A stretch of 64,000 nt of DNA from Fragum whitleyi. Taxonomy: Eukaryota > Mollusca > Bivalvia > Cardiida > Cardiidae. The DNA lies in contig OX411556.1 of assembly GCA_948146395.1 (NCBI GenBank), positions 32,951,056 to 33,015,055 on the forward strand. The letters are read 5' to 3'. Shown here piece by piece: positions 41,701 through 50,700 of the stretch (position 1 is its first letter; each line of letters starts with the position of its first letter). Below the pieces are notes generated by a model that saw only the letters and a list, made by a program, of their open reading frames with translations, was not told where the DNA came from and made no database searches. The translations under genes and the position numbers were made by a program.

Positions 41701-44700
41701 TATTGGCCTGATCAACCTGAAATTTGGTCAGAATGATTGTCTTGATAAAATCTTGGACGAGTTCAAAATTGGGTCAACTGGGGTCAAAAACTAGGTCACA
41801 GGGTCAAATCTTAGAAAAACCTTGTATGCACTCTAGAGGCCACATTTTTGCCCCGATCAACCTGAAAATTGGTCAGAATAATTGTCTTAATAAAATCTTG
41901 AACAAGTTTAATAAAATCTTGGACAAGTTCAAAATTGGGTCAACCTGGGTCAAAAACTAAGTCATGGGGTCAAATATAAGAAAAACTTTGTATGTACTCT
42001 AGAGGCCACATTTTTTGCCCGATCAACCTGAAATTTGGTCAGAATGATTGTCTTGATAAAATCTGGGACGAGTTAAAAATTTAGTCAAATGAGGTCAAAA
42101 ACTAGGTCATGAGGTCAAATCATAGAAAAACCTTGTATGCACCCTAGAGGCCACATTTTTGGCCTGATCAACCTGAAATTTGGTCAGAATAATTGTCTTG
42201 ATGAAATCTCGGATGAGTTGGAAATTGGGTAAACTGGGGTCAAAAACTAGGTCACGGGGTCAAATCATAGAAAAACCTTGTATGCACTATAGAGACCACA
42301 TTTTGTGCGCGATCAACCTGAAATTTTGTCAGAATTATTGTCTTGGTGAAATCTCAGACAAGTTTGAAATTGGGCCATGAGGTCATAAACTAGGTCACGG
42401 GGTCAAATCTTAGAAAAAACTTGTATGCACTCTAGAAGCAACATTTTTTTGCCTGATCAACCTGAAACTTGGTCAGAATGATTGTCTTGATGAAATCTTG
42501 GATGAGTTCAAAATTGAGTCAACTGGGGTCAAATACTAGATCACTGGGTCAATTCTTAGAAAAACCTTGTATTCACGCTAGAGGCCACAATTTTTGCTAG
42601 ATCATCTTGAAATTTGGTCAAAATGATTGAATTGATGCAATTTCGGATGACTTTGAAATCAGGTCATTTGGGGTCAAAAACTAGGTCTCAGTGTCAAATC
42701 ATAGAAAAAACTTGTAAGTTAACCTGAAAATTGTAAAAAAGGATTCTCAAGTTTTATAGAAGCAACAACATTATTTAGCTAAGTGACATTTAATCATCAT
42801 TCTCTTTCTAAACCTGCTTTTGAAAAATTTAGAAAGTTCATTCAGGTGAGCGATTTAGGGCCACTATGGCCCTCTTGTCTTATTAATTATACCAGATTTA
42901 CCTATGGTGATGGACTCAGCGCCTATATCTCAGAGCTCAGTTTTGAATACCACTTAAACCTCATCTCTTCTGTAGTTTCAAAGTTTTGTTTGCCTCTGAT
43001 AATATAGAACAGGAGTAAATGTAAAAGTGTTAGAGACAATAAGAGATAAAAGAAGGAACAGTTGTTGGACAAAATCTGGTAATCAGTTGTCAGGGAAATA
43101 AATTTTTTCTGGTGGAAAATGAGTGATTTTCTGGAACCGACCAAACAGAAAAAAACTTCCCCAGCCTTGCATTCCAGCTCTTGCATGAACTGTCTATGTG
43201 GTGAACAGTTGGCAAGTTACCTGTTCGAGTTATAGAACCATTTCCTCAATGATGATGATGATGATGATTGTTTATGCTTCTGTTCCTTTTGTCATGTAGT
43301 TGATGGCTTTTTCATACATTGAAGTTATTTGCTTACTTGATTGTGAATAATCAAATGGCTTTAAATTTCACAAGTGTTCATGAATTACAAAATTTCTTGG
43401 ACAACTCATCTTTAGAGATAAAAAAAAAATAGATGAAAAAGATAGATAAAAAAATATGTTTTGAGCCCATTATTGCCAATTATCTAGGATATCAAGAGGT
43501 TAACCCTTGTCATGCTGAACCCAAAATATTCATGCTCTGGCAGGGGGTATGGACTAAGATTAGCTTGCACATAATGTGTAGGCTGGTTATTGTCTATACC
43601 ACCTGATTTTCCTTTTTAAACCAGAAAAGTTTCAAAATTGTCATTTCAAAATTAAATTCTGACTCACAATTAAAAAATACAGAGTATTCAGCTCTTTGAT
43701 TTTAATATAACTTTGACAAGGTTTTTTATTCAACATGACAGAGGTACAGAAAAGAGGGGGTATTTGGATTTTAGAACAAAATATTTAAAAAATAATAGCA
43801 TAAATCCAATTTTGTTGGTACTCATTTGAATCATCTCATGAAGACGATTCAAATGAGTACCAACAACATGGGGTTTCATCGAGATGTAAAGATTTTAGAC
43901 TGGCTTTACCCCCTCTTATTTGCACCTCTTTTCCTCCAAAACCTGAATTGGTAATTCGTTTGAAATAAGATTTAAATTGTTATATTCAGCAGGGTAAGAT
44001 TCAAGACAGGCACTACTCCCTCAAACCTGTTCCTCTGTAATCTTTTCCTTGTCAAAGTAAAAGTGATTACACAAGAATTACACTGTAACTGTAGCATTTT
44101 ATAGTCCGTTTGACTTCTATAAGGACCAACATTTCGCCGAAAATCACGGAATTGGATTAATGAAACATATCTTTTTCTTGTCATATCATATTTTCCATTG
44201 AATACCATGACGAATCTTGTTTTTCAGAAATTTTGAATGTAAAATAATGATTTTGTCCGTCCGTCTACATGTTAACTTCCAGCCTTTCACCCCATCTTGT
44301 GACTGTATTAAACGGAACAGCTACTTGCCCAACCAAAAATAGTTCTCATTTGCATAGGGGCAGAGTCAAAAGTGTATGATTTTAACTTAGTCGTTTTGGT
44401 ATGTAATCGTGTATTTTTATAAAATTAATTTTGTCGCAGATTTTAAATTCCTTGGGATATCAAATTTGAGTGTATTCTCTCTTTGTTTAAAAACCGTTTA
44501 GCCAGATAAATGATAATTGTTGTTGTCTATTCTGAGACGAGCCCCATTTTCACATATTTAGACCAATCAAAAAGCATTATTTAACAAGTTCCTCGTGAAT
44601 TTCACGAGAAAAACTAAATGAGCAGGCGAGTGATAACGGTACAAATCACGTGATGTTAAAGTTTAAGATAACATGACCGTCGATATGCTAATTAGTATGT

Positions 44701-47700
44701 CCAAATAAGGACTAATGGCCATTTCATATGTCAAATGTTTAGTATAAAACCACGTGTTTTTACGAGGTGTTTAAGTCTTGTTACTAATAAACAGCCTTCT
44801 TCACCCCTCGTGTTTAAGAGCGGAAAATGCGAAAATATTAACATTAACTAGATAGACAAAATCATTATTTTGAAATCATTTTATTTTCAAAAAATATTTT
44901 TTGGAATGGTATTAAGCTGAAATTAAGATTTTACCACATACAAATTCTATTTTCAAAGCCGATTTTATGCAATTGATGAAAAGGTCGGTCCATATAGAAG
45001 TCAAATGGACTATACAGGTGTAAAAATCATGTAGTTCATGCTGATACCTTTCTTTGAAGTGAATCTGATCACCTAACTAATTCTCGAAGGAATGGGGAAC
45101 TTGTAGTCAATTATAATGACATACTATGGAAGTTACTGATTGATTTACCTGATCATTCTGTTTTACAATGTATTTTTCAACAAGATATTTTATTGTACTT
45201 AACATTTTAACCTTGGATGGTGTGACCTAACTTGCTGACAATATTATAATGACGTACTTTTGAAAACTTTTAAGGACTATCAAATCCATATGATTTTGCT
45301 ATTCACAGAAATCTCTTCAGTATTTTTTAAAGAATTAGTTAAATTTTCAACATAGTATTACAAGATTCTTGAGCGGATGTGTTGCTAATTGAGATATCAT
45401 TAACCCTTGTCATGCTGAACTCGGATTATTCCTTCTTTTGCAGGAGGTATAGACGAAGATCAGCCTGCACCTGTGTGCAGTCTGATCTTAGCCTAGTCAC
45501 CACCTGTTTGTCTCCTTTAAAGGCAGAAATGTGTATGAAATTAAATTTCAAAAAGCAAGATTGCCATACACCTTTGGATTCTTGGGTGAAGTGAAATGGC
45601 GATATTGCAAATTTCTAGAAGGGATTGTAAACTTCATGAACAGAACGGTTACAGCATTTCAGCATTTTCCACTTGAAGGAGCCAGTGGAGTTATATATAC
45701 TTTCTATGACCTCTTGCTTAGAGATGGAAGGGAAGGTTTGATGAGATTATGATTAGAGACTCTATGATGAACATGCTGTCATAACTGACACTTTGATATG
45801 GCATGTAAAAACACATCAGTCCATCTGCCCTGTCAACACTGTGACCTTCAGGATAGAAAAGGGGGGGGGGGTTAAATCGTATGCTGAACAAACAATTTTA
45901 GGCAGAAATCACATTGGAGGCGGGACAAGTACTGGAATTCTGGGGTGTCGGGTTAGGGTTACGTTCCTACACGGTCCTGAATCATTGCTAGTTACCTGAC
46001 TATTGTATAAGTACTATGGTATGTATATTTGGGGATCAAATTCAGAAAAGAATTGAAGACTGTTTAAAACAGTCTACAATACTTTTCTAAAGTTGATTTC
46101 CAGATGGTCCTACAGACTAACATCAGGGCCCAAGGTTATAAAACTTTTCTGAGGCTCAACTGAGAATTTTCTCAAATTTTAGATTAAAATAAATGTATGA
46201 AAATTAAAGATAATATTAATAAGTTGTAATTTGTAACAACCTATTAATATCATCTTTTTTGTTAATACATTAAAATGAGTCATAAAAGAAAAATATTGCT
46301 TTAATCTCAAATTGAAATTTGAGAAATCAGTCTTACACTGAAGCAAATAATTATCCTCTATCGAAGGGTCAGTGCAATACTATTGTAAGTGCCTATACAT
46401 AAAATAGGCACTTACAATAGTATTGCACTGGCCCCTTGATATGTTTTTTGATGAAGTCTGTTTCAAATTTTTTGTAATAATTCTAATTGGAACCTACAGC
46501 ATAGGGTTTGATAATTTGACAAGAAAAAAAATAAAGATAGAAAGTTAAGATTGGCTATCTGAACCTCTGTCTTGATGCTACCTAAATTTACAAATATTCA
46601 ATTTATGATTGACCAAAATGTTGTAACTACAGTGCGAACAAGCTTAAGTTAGGGTAATTTGTTAATACAAACTGACAAGCAGCTAGACTGCCTAAAATTA
46701 TTTTGACCTTTGGAAGATTATAAGAGCTAATTTGTGTTCTAAGAAACACCCATGTAATTAATGAGTTAACACCTTTTGGAAGAGTATGAAAAGAATATAA
46801 TATTACTTCCAAAACCTTCTAACTACAGCTTTTAAAAAAGCTGCAGTTAAAAGGTTTTGGTAGTAAGCATTGAATTTTTTTCCCGGAAAATCCATTTGTC
46901 AGTAGTAATTGTCACAGTAATTCTGTTTTGCCCCATGTTTTCTCGGTTGATGTATAAACCTTGTGTCGGTGATTGCAAAAACTACCGACTAATTAGTGGC
47001 CCTTCAAACAGTACATATTTCACCTTGGTTTTATACCTGGCCTATTATCATGGTTTAGCAACACTAAAAAGAGACTGAAAATTTTAGGGAATGATTTGCT
47101 TTAGTGCAAAAACTGTATATTAAGCAAAAAGCAAACTTATCTTGAAAACAATGACTTTTATTATTTATAATTGCCCATTTTTAGCTCAGTTGTTTTCATA
47201 GAAAGGTTACATATTTATTGTCATCACCCTAGGCGTAGGTATAATAAACTTTGACCTTGGTCATATCTCAGTTGTTATTGAAGATATCTTCATGAAACTT
47301 AGCAAGTGTGTTCTCTATTACAACTATCAAGGGGGTTTACTCTGAAAGTATTTTGTAGAGTTATTCCCCCAGTTCCTCTTAGATTTTTACACACCGCTGG
47401 AGGTGGACGTATATTGGCGTCATCTTCTCCGCCTGTCTGTCCGTCCACTTTTCTTGTCAACGCAACTCCTCCTAATCTTCTGGCTGGATCTTCTTGAAAC
47501 TTGGTCAATGTTATCACCTTAATTGGTAGATGTGCATGAAGGAAGGATTTTACGGTTCGTTGATTTTTGCCTGAGTTATGCCCCTTGATAACTTAGTCTC
47601 TGGGTCCACTTTTCTTGTCAACACAACTCCTCCTAAGTTTCTGGCTGGATCTTCTTGAAACTTGGTCAATGTAATCACCTCAATTGGTAGATGTGCATGA

Positions 47701-50700
47701 AGGAAGGATTTTACGGTTCGTTGATTTTTGCCTGAGTTATGCCCCTTGATAACTTAGTCTCTGGGTCCACTTTTCTTGTCAACGCAACTCCTCCTTAGTT
47801 TCTGGCTGGATTTTCTTGAAACTTGGTCAATGTTATCACCTCAATTGGTAGATGTGCATGAAGGAAGGATTTTATGGTTTGTTGATTTTTGCCTGAGTTA
47901 TGCCCCTTAAAAACTTAGTCTCTGGGTCCACTTTTCTTGTCAACGCAACTCCTCCTAAGTTTCTGGCTGGATCTTCTTGAAACTTGGTCAATGTTATCAC
48001 CTCAATTGGTAGATGTGCATGAAGGAAGGATTTTATGGTTCCTTGATTTTTGCCTGAGTTATGCCCCTTAAAAACTTAGTCTCTGGGGCTTATTGCCTCA
48101 GTTATGCCCCCTTAAAATTTAGTCTCTGGGGCTGATTGAAATTGTAGCCTTGTGAATGCAACTCTTCCTAAGTTTCTGGCTGGATCTAAATGAAACTTGG
48201 TGGATGTTAACACCGAAATAGGTAGATGGGCATGAAGTAAGGATTTTATGGTTCATTAATTTTACCCTAAATTATGCCCCCTTTAAACTTAGTATCTAGG
48301 GCTTATTGAAATTGCAGCCTTTTGAACACAACTCCTCCTTACTTTTTGTCTTTATTTAAATGAAACTTGGTCAATGTCATCACCATAATTTGTAGATGTA
48401 CATGGATCAAGGATTTTATGGCTTTATTTCCCTGAATTATGCACCTGTAAAACTTAGTGCCTGGGGCTTATTGAAATTGCAGCCTTGTGAAGGCAACTCC
48501 TCCTAACTTTTTGTCTTGATTTAAATGAAACTTTGGTCATTTTCAATTTGGTTCTGTCAAAATAAGTAGTGTCTACAATTATTTTCGTGAAACAGAAGCA
48601 AAGTGGTGGCGTATTTTGTGACGATGGCACTCTTGTTTGCATTATCCATCATCTACAGCCATGCATTGGCAACCATAGGCAGTGCTCTTGTTTTTAAATC
48701 GTACTGCGAAGCAGTAGATTTATATCTACCGTTTTCCAGAAATCCAGTCTGTTTGACCCAGTACATTTTTACCATTATCTTCTGAGCAATGTGTTCAAAC
48801 CAAATTATGTGTTTTCAAACACCGAAGAAACGGCCTTTTCAGTCACAATCTACAAACTTTGTTTATACCTTATTTACTTTTCGACAAATAGAGAAGAGGC
48901 TAATACAAAATTTGATGTAATTTTCGCTTTTAGTAATTACCAGTTAGTATTTTCAGTGTTTATAACAAGATTTTCGGTTGAGTAAAGGAGTTGAAACGTA
49001 CAATAGGTTAACTGTATAATTAATTTGTAGCACTTACAATATTACTGCTCTGAACTTTCTCGAACGGTCATTTACCAGTTGTAGGGCTGACAACCAATCA
49101 AATTCTGTTATGATTATCACTCGGTCAAAACCCACGCGTAAATTCAGACCACGTGTAAATTCAGATGGACATCGTCTGCTCGAAATGTGTCAATTAACTT
49201 GTTTGTCATTAGTCAATAGTCGTCTGCACTCAAACAGGGAGCGTGGGAAGTTTACTTTTTTTTCGCATGTGTTAACAAATAGAAATAATTTTGTAATTTT
49301 GAAATATTTGATTTCAATGAGCACTCTGATCACGCTCCAATCCTATTTTCATTAAATTCAAATTTGAGTATGAAGAAAAATTATTCAACAACAAATAAAC
49401 CGACAAAAACATACGATAAACTGATATAAGGGTAAGTTCATATCGGACTCGGTTTCGACCCGAGTTAACCGGGTTTCCATCAGAACGGCCTCGGCTTCGA
49501 CACTAGTGATGTCATTGTAACCTTTCAACCTCGACGCTTCTGATCCTGGGTCAGACCGGTGTTACTTGGGTTCCAAACTGGCGTCGAGAATAGTGCACAA
49601 CAATTCGATTACAAAAAAAAAAATATTCTCTATTACTTTAAATAACAAATACTCTTTTCTTATTTTATATAGTATTTTGCACGAGTTTATCACATTTCTT
49701 AATGGGATAACGATATTTCATGGTAAATTAATTATTGTAGCGGTAAATGAGAAGTTTGTTTACTACCACCAGTGGGTAACTCCGTTCACATGAATGTCTT
49801 TTCTGCGCATGCATATTACCGTCAATTTTAGATTATTACATCATCTCACGCGTCTCTCGGGCTGCCATTTGAATTTCCCCTAGGATAGCAGCAAGAGCGA
49901 TCTATTTTTAGAACAACTCATGAATAATCATAGAGTGCTGCTAGATTTAATCGATTGGTCTGAAACCAAAGATATAAATAGCATAGTTGGCGATTTCACG
50001 TGTTTCTTGAGGGGAAAATGCATTTACAGTATTTGGGAAAACCCAATGCTTGAAATACAAACATGTTGGTAGTCAAAATTGTAAATAGTTTAATGAAAAA
50101 TGTTTGTTGCTAAACAGGCTTTTAAACTCTATAGAGAGAGGAATAATATTAACAGACAAGCTTTTAGCTTGGCGTGTGCTCATTATAACAACGTAAAAAT
50201 CTGCTAAGAAATAATTTAGACTAGCAGAGGGCTATCGAATCAGCAAACTTTCAAAATCGGACCCACGAGGTTGGATGAGCTGGCGATGTCCTCGAAAAGA
50301 TGGATTGTTAAGACAAAAAACTCACAAATTTAAAGATTTTACCAACTCTTATTGCCCAAATTTGAGCCCTTTTGATTGGCGAACTATTGCACTATCCCAG
50401 CCTCTCAATGATGTACGATTTACAGTGCTGACAGCACTTTGATTATACCCTACTAAGGGTAGACTATCAGGGCATAGTATTTAATGGATACCTTTTGATC
50501 AATAAAATTCAATCAATGATCAATTAATGATCAATCACTGTATGTGTTTAACTGTTCAATCTATAGCATTCAATCTATGTTTAATCTGGTTCATAACTGA
50601 ATCCTTATAACTGTTCAATCAATCCTTGAATCAAAGCTTTTAATCTATAACATTCAATCCATGTTCAATCTTGTTCATAACTGTCTCATTATAACTGCTC

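Noticed and set aside
41434..42380. Series of similar 66-78-codon plus-strand ORFs as a repeated small protein family
   Set aside because: They are translations of the 145-base array of a HINE; frames break between units and there is no codon bias or conserved start.
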